Assembly: GCA_022452125.1 (NCBI GenBank)
Contig: JAKURJ010000042.1
Location: 1-12,381 of the forward strand
Direction: 5' to 3'
Length of the DNA: 12,381 bases
Origin: Candidatus Poseidoniaceae archaeon
GTDB lineage: Archaea; Thermoplasmatota; Poseidoniia; Poseidoniales; Poseidoniaceae
A program made the translations under genes and the position numbers. Below are positions 1 to 7,489 of the stretch, in pieces (position 1 is the stretch's first letter; every line of letters begins with the position of its first letter). The notes below the pieces were generated by a model. That model saw only the letters and a list, made by a program, of their open reading frames with translations. It ran no database searches and was not told where the DNA came from.

Positions 1-347
1 CGAACATCTGACCAATCCCACGGAACTCCCCATTCTGCAGCTCCCCAAATACATCCTGAGGTGATGCACATCAATCCAGTGGCTAGACCTGCTTCACTAC
101 TTGCAACATGTAGTCGCCAAGCCCATTCGCTGCGTTTGAAGAACCAATAAATTGAACCGACGAAGAGCATGCCAAATGCGATCATTGCGGCCCATGCACT
201 TGGCACGTGCCAGTAGAAAATTCGCTGTGCCTCTGGTGCTTTGAATGCATTGATTGAGACCGAGGGCGCCCATTCCATACATAGCCACAGAGTCAGTGCT
301 GCTCCGGCGAAGCCGAGCATTGCTACAACCTCACCTTTGATTTTCAT
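1..347 (-). CDS. ccmC: CcmC-like haem exporter/haem-lyase membrane subunit (partial, 3' end outside window)
   Basis: CcmC presents haem in the membrane to the chaperone CcmE during c-type cytochrome assembly. Translating the minus strand from the ATG at 347 gives an uninterrupted reading frame to the window edge (about 115 residues). A first membrane helix (residues about 7-24) is followed by the CcmC-typical stretch FYWHVPSAWAAM, including the conserved His and the HVPSAW core. A second helix comes next, then RLHVASSEAGLATG, and finally the start of the tryptophan-rich (WWD-type) haem-binding motif, with WGAAEWGVPWDW close to the edge. These are the family hallmarks. An alternative in-frame ATG lies at 371, giving 8 more residues; neither start has a clear Shine-Dalgarno sequence. 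It follows the CcmAB-like gene (stop at 381-383) by 9 or 33 bp, so the two are almost certainly one operon. The C-terminal half is not visible. Confidence 0.9.
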   Translation of the reverse strand, partial: MKIKGEVVAMLGFAGAALTLWLCMEWAPSVSINAFKAPEAQRIFYWHVPSAWAAMIAFGMLFVGSIYWFFKRSEWAWRLHVASSEAGLATGLMCITSGCIWGAAEWGVPWDWSDV

Positions 348-380
348 AATTAAAGCCCGTAAGGCGCACATCTTCAATGT

Positions 381-1556
381 TCATACTGCTAGAGTATCAA
401 CAACTAGCGCCCAAGGAAGAATCAGAATTGGTGTTAACAATCGAATCATTACCGCATTCGGCCTCGATAATCGTAGAGTTGCGTTGCTAAGAAGGCCAAC
501 AATAGACTCAGTTATTGCACCGAGCAATGCTCCGGCTACGATTAGTTGCCAATCAACCTCAGTAGTAATTGTTGACGCTAGTGCGGTCAGTCCACCACAT
601 ATTACGAGAGAATGGATTAGTGCGTGCGGAGGAACTGCCGATTTGGTACTCCACCAAGCATAAGCACGATTTTCCATTGCCAACCGATGTACTGGATTTC
701 CACACAGTCCAGCGGCTAGTGCAGGAGCTAGAATGAAGCCGGCCAGAGTTCTACCCTCCAGTTGTGCCGGGTCGAGCAAAGCCAACATCGCTCCTAGAGT
801 GAGTAGGCCAGCAATACCATTGTTTGCCAAGCCAGATAGTGTTCGCAAATTCATACGGTGGCCGATGTATGGAGTTCTTTTCTCTCCCTTGTCGATTACC
901 GAAAATTTGCCGGTTTTGGCATCATTGTTTTCTTTTGTGAACGGGAATGAAATGACCCTATCTGCTGCTGAAATTATCCTAGAATCGTGACTTGCGACCA
1001 AAACAGAGTGACCGCCTGCAGCCAGATTCCTCAGAGTTTTTGCCAATCTTTCAACCGAATCATCATCTAATCCACTGTCTGCTTCATCGAGCAGAATCGC
1101 AACTGACTCGGAAGAAATCATCGCAGGAATCAATCCGCTAAGAAGCGCAACTCTTCTTCGCTGTCCACCTGAAAGCATCGCAACCCTATCGTGTATTCGG
1201 TGATCCAGGCCCCAAATCTTCAGCAAAGGTGCGATATCAAAATCGTATCCAGCAGCATCGAGAATCCTTTCGCCAACCAATTCGTCGCCCATAACACAAT
1301 CATCTTGCAAACAAAGGCCGAAATTGGTCCGGCCACGGCGACCTTCTGAATCGCGAATAAGTTGGCCAGAAATTGTAGAACTCCCATTTTCCAAAGGAAT
1401 CAATCCAGCCGCGGCTTCAATCACGGTTGATTTACCGCATCCATTTTCCCCAGAAAGGACCACAACTTCGCCGCTGTTCACCGAAAGTGTCCACTTGTCC
1501 AAGACCTTGTTCCGTCCGCGGACGACGGAGATTTCGGATAAGTCGATGATGCCCAT
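381..1556 (-). CDS. ABC transporter ATPase fused to a short membrane domain, CcmA-CcmB-like haem exporter
   Basis: The first 210 or so of 391 residues form a complete ABC ATPase. Walker A is GENGCGKST at 36-44, the Q-loop Gln lies near 84, the signature LSGGQ is at 128-132, Walker B with the catalytic Glu is LLDEAD around 155-160, and the switch His is at 190. From about 235 to the end the protein is hydrophobic with about five predicted membrane helices, so ATPase and permease are one chain. CcmA and CcmB are usually separate, and CcmB usually has about 220 residues and six helices; here the membrane part is only about 155 residues. The CcmA/CcmB assignment rests on the ccmC gene directly downstream, so it is contextual. 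I prefer ATG at 1556 over the TTG one codon upstream. An unrelated small-molecule exporter that merely neighbours ccmC is the alternative. Confidence 0.75.
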   Translation of the reverse strand: MGIIDLSEISVVRGRNKVLDKWTLSVNSGEVVVLSGENGCGKSTVIEAAAGLIPLENGSSTISGQLIRDSEGRRGRTNFGLCLQDDCVMGDELVGERILDAAGYDFDIAPLLKIWGLDHRIHDRVAMLSGGQRRRVALLSGLIPAMISSESVAILLDEADSGLDDDSVERLAKTLRNLAAGGHSVLVASHDSRIISAADRVISFPFTKENNDAKTGKFSVIDKGEKRTPYIGHRMNLRTLSGLANNGIAGLLTLGAMLALLDPAQLEGRTLAGFILAPALAAGLCGNPVHRLAMENRAYAWWSTKSAVPPHALIHSLVICGGLTALASTITTEVDWQLIVAGALLGAITESIVGLLSNATLRLSRPNAVMIRLLTPILILPWALVVDTLAV

Positions 1557-1610
1557 CAAACCGAGCGAGCAACCGCATTGCCTTCAAGCCGACGCCTCTT
1601 CCGCCTATAC
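1557..1610. promoter_or_regulatory. Divergent intergenic region between the ccm operon and the rhomboid gene
   Basis: These 54 bp separate two divergent start codons (ATG at 1556 on minus, ATG at 1611 on plus), so both promoters must lie here or inside the opposite coding region. I see no convincing TATA box or BRE on either strand. If the rhomboid started at the in-frame TTG at 1578, the gap would shrink to 21 bp. Confidence 0.4.
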
Positions 1611-2516
1611 ATGGAGGAGTTATTGTTCGCGCTTTGGGTGGCGGCAATCATCAGCCCTCTGGCATGGTCTTGGTATCATAAAGCATCAATCGCAATGGCG
1701 ATGACTTTGTCATTACTTTTCGGATATATCGTTCAGTTATTCTGGGGTTGGACATTGGATTCCTCACAATTGACGGAGCTGTATTTGCGGGTGGTAATGG
1801 TGCCCGCTTTGGTTGAAAGCGGCCATGTTCACACTTTGGTAACAAGTGGATTTGTACACTCATGGAATAGTCCACTTCACGTTCTAGGAAATATCGTAAT
1901 TATCGCACTGGTCGGCATACCTCTTGAGGATAGATTAGGCCGAGGCAAATGGCTGATTTCTTACGCATTCGGTTTGCTGGGTGGTTCAATCGCTTGGACA
2001 ATTGCAAATGGGGGCTCCTATACTCCTGCTTTAGGGGCTTCAGGTGCAGCGTTTGGAATCCTTGGGGCTTACCTATGTGGATGGCCTCAAGATGAGGTAT
2101 ATTTCCCTATTATTTTGATAAGAAAATGGCCTGTTCAATTCATCGCTTTATTCTACTTTGGTTTTGAGATTTTCAAGGCTTGGCAAGTCTATGGTTTGTC
2201 ACAGGTAAGTCACGTTGCTCACATAGCTCACTTTGGTGGTTTTATCTTGGCATATGCTACTTTGCCGATTTTGAAGAAAAATATCGAATGGGAGGGTGAA
2301 ATAGAGTTGGGAGAAATCACTGCAGAAAATCCATTCGAAGGGGTTGACGAACTTGTCAAGAGGCTTCATGATGAAGGCGATGAAAAAGAAACACGTCAAG
2401 CCTGGTTAGAAGAAATCGCAGATCGAGCAAAATGTCCAGTTTGCGGAGGAAAATTGCATCTGAAAAAAATGCGAATCCGATGTGAATCCGATTCTTCCCA
2501 TGTTGCTTGGCCTTGA
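1611..2516 (+). CDS. Rhomboid-family intramembrane serine protease with a zinc-binding C-terminal tail
   Basis: Rhomboids cleave transmembrane substrates within the bilayer using a Ser-His dyad. In this 301-residue protein the Ser is S144 in GASGAAFG. The oxyanion-side motif HVLGN is at 90-94, and the second catalytic His is most likely H207 in HIAHFGGF (H204 is the other candidate). About six to seven hydrophobic helices span residues 5-225. A charged, Glu-rich cytoplasmic segment follows (about 230-270), and the chain ends in a C-X2-C-X12-C-X5-H arrangement (C275, C278, C291, H297), a probable zinc knuckle. I chose ATG 1611 because it opens directly into the first helix; an in-frame TTG at 1578 would add 11 residues. 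The giant subtilisin-like gene lies 71 bp downstream on the same strand. The substrate is unknown. Confidence 0.9.
   Translation: MEELLFALWVAAIISPLAWSWYHKASIAMAMTLSLLFGYIVQLFWGWTLDSSQLTELYLRVVMVPALVESGHVHTLVTSGFVHSWNSPLHVLGNIVIIALVGIPLEDRLGRGKWLISYAFGLLGGSIAWTIANGGSYTPALGASGAAFGILGAYLCGWPQDEVYFPIILIRKWPVQFIALFYFGFEIFKAWQVYGLSQVSHVAHIAHFGGFILAYATLPILKKNIEWEGEIELGEITAENPFEGVDELVKRLHDEGDEKETRQAWLEEIADRAKCPVCGGKLHLKKMRIRCESDSSHVAWP
2433..2501 (+). other. Zinc-knuckle coding segment at the end of the rhomboid
   Basis: Codons 275-297 carry C-X2-C-X12-C-X5-H. The first pair sits in CPVCGGKL, typical of zinc ribbons; the second half has only one Cys and a His, so metal binding is inferred. The segment follows the last helix and a charged linker, so it is predicted to be cytoplasmic. 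Confidence 0.6.
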
Positions 2517-2539
2517 GTCCCGTAGGGACTCGGATTCAC
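2482..2539 (+). repeat. Long inverted repeat spanning the rhomboid stop codon
   Basis: GTGAATCCGA at 2482-2491 is the exact reverse complement of TCGGATTCAC at 2530-2539 (10 bp, no mismatch). A second direct copy of GAATCCGA lies at 2473-2480, so two left arms could compete for one right arm. The right arm overlaps the 3' arm of the smaller hairpin at 2515-2531 by two bases, so the two structures are nearly mutually exclusive. Confidence 0.6.
2515..2531 (+). terminator. Perfect 7-bp hairpin overlapping the rhomboid stop codon
   Basis: GAGTCCC (2515-2521), loop GTA (2522-2524), GGGACTC (2525-2531). The stem uses the last two bases of the TGA stop. No T-run follows, so a classic intrinsic terminator is not supported. 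It may instead be an mRNA end or processing structure, or a small palindromic element. Confidence 0.5.
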
Positions 2540-2559
2540 CCAAGGTTCATGTGTTATGC

Positions 2560-2580
2560 AATCCGCCCGTAGGGCGGGTT
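2560..2580 (+). promoter_or_regulatory. GC-rich hairpin just upstream of the giant protease start
   Basis: The stem at 2560-2568 pairs with 2572-2580 (core CCGCCC/GGGCGG, extended by one T-G wobble and two A-T pairs) around a GTA loop. It ends 7 bases before the ATG at 2588 and occupies the position of a ribosome binding site; no Shine-Dalgarno is visible there. It shares the nine-base core CCCGTAGGG with the hairpin at 2515-2531. A role in limiting translation of the protease mRNA is inferred. Confidence 0.5.
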
Positions 2581-2587
2581 GAGTCCG

Positions 2588-5500
2588 ATGAGAGGATTAA
2601 AAGCACTACTTCTGGCTACAGTATTTCTCATTGCAGATATGTCTGCACTCGCTTCCGCAACGCCGCTTCAAGAGGCTCAAATTGGGGAAGAAATCGATGA
2701 AGAAATAGCAGACAGGATGCCATTCCGTGGAGATAAATTCTCAACCGAGGATTACGGTTGGTGGTTTGCTTATGGCCCCGATTCAAACTTTGATGGCATG
2801 GACGATCGCCTTGAGCAGGTGATTGCGGGAGAAGAATCTCAGTCCACAACAGCGATAATTGGGGCAGATGGCAGAAAGACTGTTGCAATCGTCGTCGATT
2901 ATGCATGGCACCCGGGGCAAGAGGAGGTCGATGAGTTAGTCGCTTTACTGCGAAGCCACGGCTGGGAAGCTGAAGGTTCATGGTTCCAAGTTATGGATTC
3001 AATCGATTCGATTGTAGTCGACCACGTTCCAGTCAGCGCTCTTCTTGAGATCCATGCTATTGAATCAGTTGTTGTTGTCGAAATGCAGAATGTCATGTAC
3101 CCAACACTGCAGAGCGCTAACCCTGCTAGCAGAATCCAACCGTCTGATGTTTACTCTGGTACGGTTTACGACAGAGGATACGATGGTGAAGGTGTTGTAA
3201 TCGCAGTATTGGACAGTGGTGTCGACAATGAACATCGTTCACTGAATGACTTCGATGATGAAAATGATGACCCGGATTTGGACGCTAATTCCTATGACGA
3301 CCAAAAGTGGGTAGCAGGTTATGATGCAACTAGCCAAGCATCCAACCCAGATGGTTCACAAGACCCTGACGATGGCCAAGGCCACGGGACTCACGTTGCT
3401 GGGATTGCTCTAGGTACCGGTGATTCAAGCAGAGTACACATCGGTGCTGCGCCCGGCGCTTTCCTTGTCGACATCAAGGTTCTAACCGATAGTGGTGGTA
3501 CGAATTCACAAAACTCCATCAATGGAATTCAGTGGATGATAAACAACAAGGATACTGATTGGGGCAATGGTGCAAGAGGTATTCAGATTGGCCAAATGTC
3601 ATTCGGTTCAATTGGTAATCCGATCAACCAAAATAATGGAGACAACGGAACAGGCGCTGAATCAAGATTGGTAAACAATGCAACATATGACCATGACATC
3701 GCTTGTATTGTAGCGGCTGGAAACGATGGAACACAAAGAATCGCATCCCCAGGAAGTGCAGATGGTGCGATTACAATCGGTTCAGCAGATAACTCCGATA
3801 CAATCAACAGAACCGATGATTTCATGGCATCTTATTCCAATTCAGGTCCTCGTCTCAGTGACAATGATGATGACGACTGGGACGAATTAAAACCAGATTT
3901 GACAGCATATGGAAGTGGGATATATTCGGCCTCAGCAGCGACAGGCACATCATTCCCTGGTTCTCCAAGACCAGAGGCAGATAGTGGGTATGAGTCTAAA
4001 GATGGAACATCAATGGCAACTCCATTGGTATCCGGAGTTGTTGCACTGATGCTACAAGCAGATTCTAGCCTTAAACCAATGGAGGTCAAAGACATACTCC
4101 GCAATTCAAGCGAACAGAAAGGTTCAGCTTCCGAGCCTAGTGTTTCAGATAGATGGAACGATGAATGGGGCTTCGGATTGATGGATGCCTCATGCGCAGT
4201 TGATACCGTGCTGGGCAGGACCTGCTCTCCTCTAACCGGTGGTGGCGGAGGGGTCATAATTGACCCACCAAACGAATCCGATGAGGGTATTACGCTCACA
4301 GATCCTGAAAATGGCACATGGTGGTTAACAGGCAATATGCTGAGCATTCAAGGAGAATTACTCTCCGGAACTGGTCCTTGGAACAGCGTTAGTGTTCGAA
4401 TGACTCAATATTATGAAGATAAGGACGAAGAAGTTCTGATGGATTGGACTCAGGCTACAATAAACAATGACAATTGGTCATTTACCGATATGATTCCTGA
4501 AGATTGGTATGACTCAGAAGAGACTGCAGTTGTCATTGAAGCACAAGCAGTCGGCGATGGCGATTTGATTTCCAATGCCGCCAACTGGGTTAGAATTGGT
4601 CGTATGATTGCATCTTTCGGCTCTCCTTCATCCGGTTCTGTTCTCAGTGATACCGTTACATTCTCAGGAACAGCACAAGGCATTGAGCCTAGTGAATTGC
4701 ATTACAGAGTAGACTCTGAAGAGTGGGAACTAGCTCATACATTCGATGAGGAAGATTATGAAACCCAAGATTGGTCTTTCACATGGGATTCAACCGAGGT
4801 TGACGATGGTTCACACAAAATTTCAATCAAGTTGGTCAACAAGAGTGGTATCGAATCAGATATTGTGCGTCGTACATTTACAATCGACAATATGCCAGCA
4901 GCACCAGAATTGAGATTCCAAGGAACTGTACAGATTTTCGACCAAGACTTGCCGGCAAACAAGGCCGTCGCAGGAACAATTCTGGAGATTCACTTCAGCG
5001 TGGTAAACACAGGAGATTTGGATGCAACAGATTTGCATTTGAAACTCGATGCACCAGGTAGTGAATCAAACACTTACCCGAGTGAAGGCAAACTTCCGAG
5101 GCTTGAACAAGGTGAAACCATCTCGGTTATTCTATGGTGGTGGGCTACTTCTCCGGGCTTGCATGATGTAACCATTCAAATCGATCCAAACGGATTGATG
5201 AATGATGATACTAGTGACAACGAATACACATTCCAATTCGAAATTGAAGAAAGGCCACTCGAACCTACATTGAGATTCTTGACCAGCGCTGTAACTACAT
5301 CTCCGAGTGTTCCTCAGCCAGGAAATCCGTATTCAGTGAATGTCAGAGTTGACAATTTGGGTAGAACAGAAGCAACCGATATCAAGGTGAGATTCCAAAC
5401 CTGGGAAGATGATACCGAACCGTTTGGTTTCGTAGACAAAGGTGAAGTGACATTGCGCTTGATTCTTGGTTCAGACAGTTCCTCTGGTAGTGCAACAGCT

Positions 5501-7480
5501 CAGTTCTCATATACTCATGACTCGATTGGTGTAGTTAAACACAGAGTTATCCTAGAAGGCAATGGAGTAGATATTCAGCATTCAGAATTACGATTCAAAG
5601 TTGTAGTTGATGATTACTCAACAGGTTCCAAGACAGGACTTACTCTTTCAGATGGCGAAGCTGTTCTCGGGTTTGTTGGTATTCCTAATGGCGTTGAAAG
5701 TGATCAAGGTGGAGGATTACTATTCACTACAAAGAACGGAGAACTGCACGCAAGAACTCTAACCTCTGGCTTCTCTATGCCTGGAGACACGCTGGTCGAG
5801 TCAAATTGGGCGGGAGAATTCGCTTTCGTTTTGAGAGATGACAACCGTGTTCAGATGGCGTGGACCAAGAGATTCACTGACCAACAAGGATACACGATGA
5901 CCGATATTGGTCTTGCAAGCATTGGCATGGCAGGTGACAAGAGTATCACAACCTCTCACCTAACGCCTCTCAAGCAATCCGAGGGTAGTTATTGGGGCTT
6001 CGACATGGCGGTCAATGGTGATGAAATTGTCTTGGCAGGATACCACAGAGATATCCTGACAGGCGGTTCATGGAACGATGTGACCAATATTTTCATGCTC
6101 CACAATAATGATGCGAAATCATCGAGTTGGACAACTAAGATGAATGTTCTTTCAGACATTGACATCAAGCCACAAGATGGCGACGCTATTGCTGTGGGAA
6201 TCGGCGAAGAAATCCACATCCTGTACCAAGCAATGCGCGATGATGTAACCGGTATCGAGAGAGTTGGTCTGTTCTATGCTCATGGTGTAATTTCGCAGAC
6301 ACCATTCTCTTTCCAAGCACCGGCTGGGGATGATGCGAGTATGCCTGAAATGATGGTTGTAGAACACAAGGACAAGGATGTCCTGATATCAGCATGGATT
6401 GAAGGCAGCGGTCGCTCAGCAGAAATAATCAGCGTAGTACAAGACTCAATTTGGTCCGTAGACACATACAACAACAATTCCGCTCCAGGTGCTACAAACA
6501 TTGTAATGATGCACATGTCAGAAGACGAAATCAAGGTCTTCCACGATGAAATTGGAGTTCTAGGCCCAGTTACCAGATACGGTATATACAGTGTGGGTGA
6601 TTCAGAAATCTCCTTGTCTAATCTAATCGCTAAAGGAAATGTTGTCGGCGCCGGTAGCATCGGTGAAGATGCAATTGTGATCATGTCATCGCCTTCTGGC
6701 CTGATTAGTGGAATGAAGATTGCAAATATCAATCCAAACCAAGGTGGCGATGATGACGGTGGAATAATCGATTACATTTTGAGTCCTTTACCGGGAGATA
6801 CTCGTGAAGACAAGATGATGGCATTAGGAGCAATAGGAGGGTTCCTGTTCATTCTATTCATATCGGTGGGCGTGGTACTTCGACGCTCACACCGTGAAGA
6901 AGAAGAATTGGAAGTCTCTGCAGAAACCGGTGACCTTGAGTTACTTATCGAAATAGAAGAGGACGATGGCCCTCTGGTCGCAATTGATTCTGATGGAGAA
7001 TCCGAATTGGTTGTTTCAAGTGGCAGTATACCGACAGTCTACCTAGAAGACGAAGAAGAAGTCGAGCAGTCGTTGTCCGAAGAACTGGAAGCTAAGGTCG
7101 AGGCTGGAAATGCTTCCAAGCGTCTCGAGCGAAGAATGAAGAGAAAGAATGACAGAGAGGCTCAAGAGATATTCGATAACCTGTCTAAGAATCTACCACC
7201 TCTTCCTGCCCCGGGTGAATTACCTCCACCGGGAGAGATGCCTCCTCTGCCTAAGTTAGAGGATTTACCTCCATTACCAGCACCTGGTGAATTACCAATG
7301 CCACCAGCGCCTGGAGAACTACCGATGCCTCCAGCCCCAGGTATGTTACCTCCACTGCCAGGAGTTCCTGCGCCGCAAAAGACAGTTGTCTGTCCTTCGT
7401 GTAACGCTAGTATAACTGTGAAGGATATGACCCTACGTAAGATGGACTGTCCAGTCTGTTCTGAAGTAATCAACATGTGA
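2588..7480 (+). CDS. Giant membrane-anchored subtilisin-like (S8) protease with multidomain ectodomain and cytoplasmic zinc-ribbon tail
   Basis: This 1630-residue protein starts with a signal peptide (residues 1-24, probable cleavage after ASA). A calcium-loop-like DSNFDGMDD and a probable I9-type propeptide (about 95-175) follow. The S8 domain has D209 (LDSGVD), H266 (GHGTHVAG), oxyanion N379 (AAGND) and S475 (GTSMATP), so the triad is intact. An acidic insert lies between D209 and H266. After a Gly-rich linker come two Ig-like domains (about 568-765), two CARDB-like domains (about 770-1010) and a region of repeated short beta strands (about 1011-1386) that may be a propeller. One helix (1410-1431) followed by RR predicts a cytoplasmic tail of about 199 residues: acidic, then basic and possibly coiled-coil, then proline-rich repeats (1536-1597), then a C-X2-C...C-X2-C ribbon (C1602, C1605, C1621, C1624). 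ATG 2588 is preferred over TTG 2579 because the signal peptide starts cleanly there. Confidence 0.95.
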   Translation: MRGLKALLLATVFLIADMSALASATPLQEAQIGEEIDEEIADRMPFRGDKFSTEDYGWWFAYGPDSNFDGMDDRLEQVIAGEESQSTTAIIGADGRKTVAIVVDYAWHPGQEEVDELVALLRSHGWEAEGSWFQVMDSIDSIVVDHVPVSALLEIHAIESVVVVEMQNVMYPTLQSANPASRIQPSDVYSGTVYDRGYDGEGVVIAVLDSGVDNEHRSLNDFDDENDDPDLDANSYDDQKWVAGYDATSQASNPDGSQDPDDGQGHGTHVAGIALGTGDSSRVHIGAAPGAFLVDIKVLTDSGGTNSQNSINGIQWMINNKDTDWGNGARGIQIGQMSFGSIGNPINQNNGDNGTGAESRLVNNATYDHDIACIVAAGNDGTQRIASPGSADGAITIGSADNSDTINRTDDFMASYSNSGPRLSDNDDDDWDELKPDLTAYGSGIYSASAATGTSFPGSPRPEADSGYESKDGTSMATPLVSGVVALMLQADSSLKPMEVKDILRNSSEQKGSASEPSVSDRWNDEWGFGLMDASCAVDTVLGRTCSPLTGGGGGVIIDPPNESDEGITLTDPENGTWWLTGNMLSIQGELLSGTGPWNSVSVRMTQYYEDKDEEVLMDWTQATINNDNWSFTDMIPEDWYDSEETAVVIEAQAVGDGDLISNAANWVRIGRMIASFGSPSSGSVLSDTVTFSGTAQGIEPSELHYRVDSEEWELAHTFDEEDYETQDWSFTWDSTEVDDGSHKISIKLVNKSGIESDIVRRTFTIDNMPAAPELRFQGTVQIFDQDLPANKAVAGTILEIHFSVVNTGDLDATDLHLKLDAPGSESNTYPSEGKLPRLEQGETISVILWWWATSPGLHDVTIQIDPNGLMNDDTSDNEYTFQFEIEERPLEPTLRFLTSAVTTSPSVPQPGNPYSVNVRVDNLGRTEATDIKVRFQTWEDDTEPFGFVDKGEVTLRLILGSDSSSGSATAQFSYTHDSIGVVKHRVILEGNGVDIQHSELRFKVVVDDYSTGSKTGLTLSDGEAVLGFVGIPNGVESDQGGGLLFTTKNGELHARTLTSGFSMPGDTLVESNWAGEFAFVLRDDNRVQMAWTKRFTDQQGYTMTDIGLASIGMAGDKSITTSHLTPLKQSEGSYWGFDMAVNGDEIVLAGYHRDILTGGSWNDVTNIFMLHNNDAKSSSWTTKMNVLSDIDIKPQDGDAIAVGIGEEIHILYQAMRDDVTGIERVGLFYAHGVISQTPFSFQAPAGDDASMPEMMVVEHKDKDVLISAWIEGSGRSAEIISVVQDSIWSVDTYNNNSAPGATNIVMMHMSEDEIKVFHDEIGVLGPVTRYGIYSVGDSEISLSNLIAKGNVVGAGSIGEDAIVIMSSPSGLISGMKIANINPNQGGDDDGGIIDYILSPLPGDTREDKMMALGAIGGFLFILFISVGVVLRRSHREEEELEVSAETGDLELLIEIEEDDGPLVAIDSDGESELVVSSGSIPTVYLEDEEEVEQSLSEELEAKVEAGNASKRLERRMKRKNDREAQEIFDNLSKNLPPLPAPGELPPPGEMPPLPKLEDLPPLPAPGELPMPPAPGELPMPPAPGMLPPLPGVPAPQKTVVCPSCNASITVKDMTLRKMDCPVCSEVINM
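7193..7378 (+). repeat. Proline-rich degenerate repeat in the protease tail
   Basis: Residues 1536-1597 are built from variants of the nonapeptide LPMPPAPGE (related forms are LPPLPAPGE and PPPGEMPPL), with near-exact adjacent copies at about 7288-7341. The copies use different Pro, Gly, Glu and Leu codons, so the repeat is kept at protein level rather than by recent DNA slippage. Such polyproline segments act as rigid spacers or as binding sites for proline-recognition domains; which applies here is unknown. Confidence 0.85.
7391..7459 (+). other. C-terminal zinc-ribbon coding segment of the giant protease
   Basis: CPSC at 1602-1605 and CPVC at 1621-1624 form a C4 zinc ribbon of about 23 residues at the very end of the chain, beyond the membrane helix and so probably in the cytoplasm. 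CPSCN and CPVC are typical ribbon knuckles. It is fuller than the C3H motif at the end of the neighbouring rhomboid. Confidence 0.8.
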
Positions 7481-7483
7481 GGG
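7479..7483 (+). promoter_or_regulatory. Ribosome binding site of glmS
   Basis: GAGGG lies six bases before the glmS ATG and overlaps the last two bases of the upstream protease stop codon (TGA at 7478-7480). This supports ATG 7490 as start and translation from a shared transcript. Confidence 0.6.
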
Positions 7484-7489
7484 TTATTC

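Noticed and set aside
97..288. Short minus-strand frame starting at 288
   Set aside because: It is a different frame from the ccmC translation, which reads the WWD-type motif and FYWHVPSAW through the same bases.
355..365. GCCCGTAAGGC resembling the CCCGTAGGG hairpin core
   Set aside because: The stem is only three base pairs and lies at the ccmC start; the similarity is too short to call a repeat.
241..990. Two open plus-strand frames (241-663 and 733-990) that could be genes
   Set aside because: They lie antisense to the ABC/membrane fusion and ccmC, have no family features, and the minus-strand frames carry all the Walker and CcmC motifs.
2515..2531. Intrinsic terminator of the bacterial hairpin-plus-T-run kind
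   Set aside because: No T-run follows on the plus strand, and archaeal termination generally depends on T-rich tracts rather than hairpins alone.
2482..2700. Plus-strand 72-codon frame across the rhomboid/protease gap
   Set aside because: It overlaps the rhomboid 3' end and the protease signal peptide in another frame, and covers the hairpin region; no protein features.
7193..7378. Possible CRISPR or tandem DNA repeat array
   Set aside because: The units are short, degenerate at DNA level and in-frame coding proline-rich protein, with no spacer structure.
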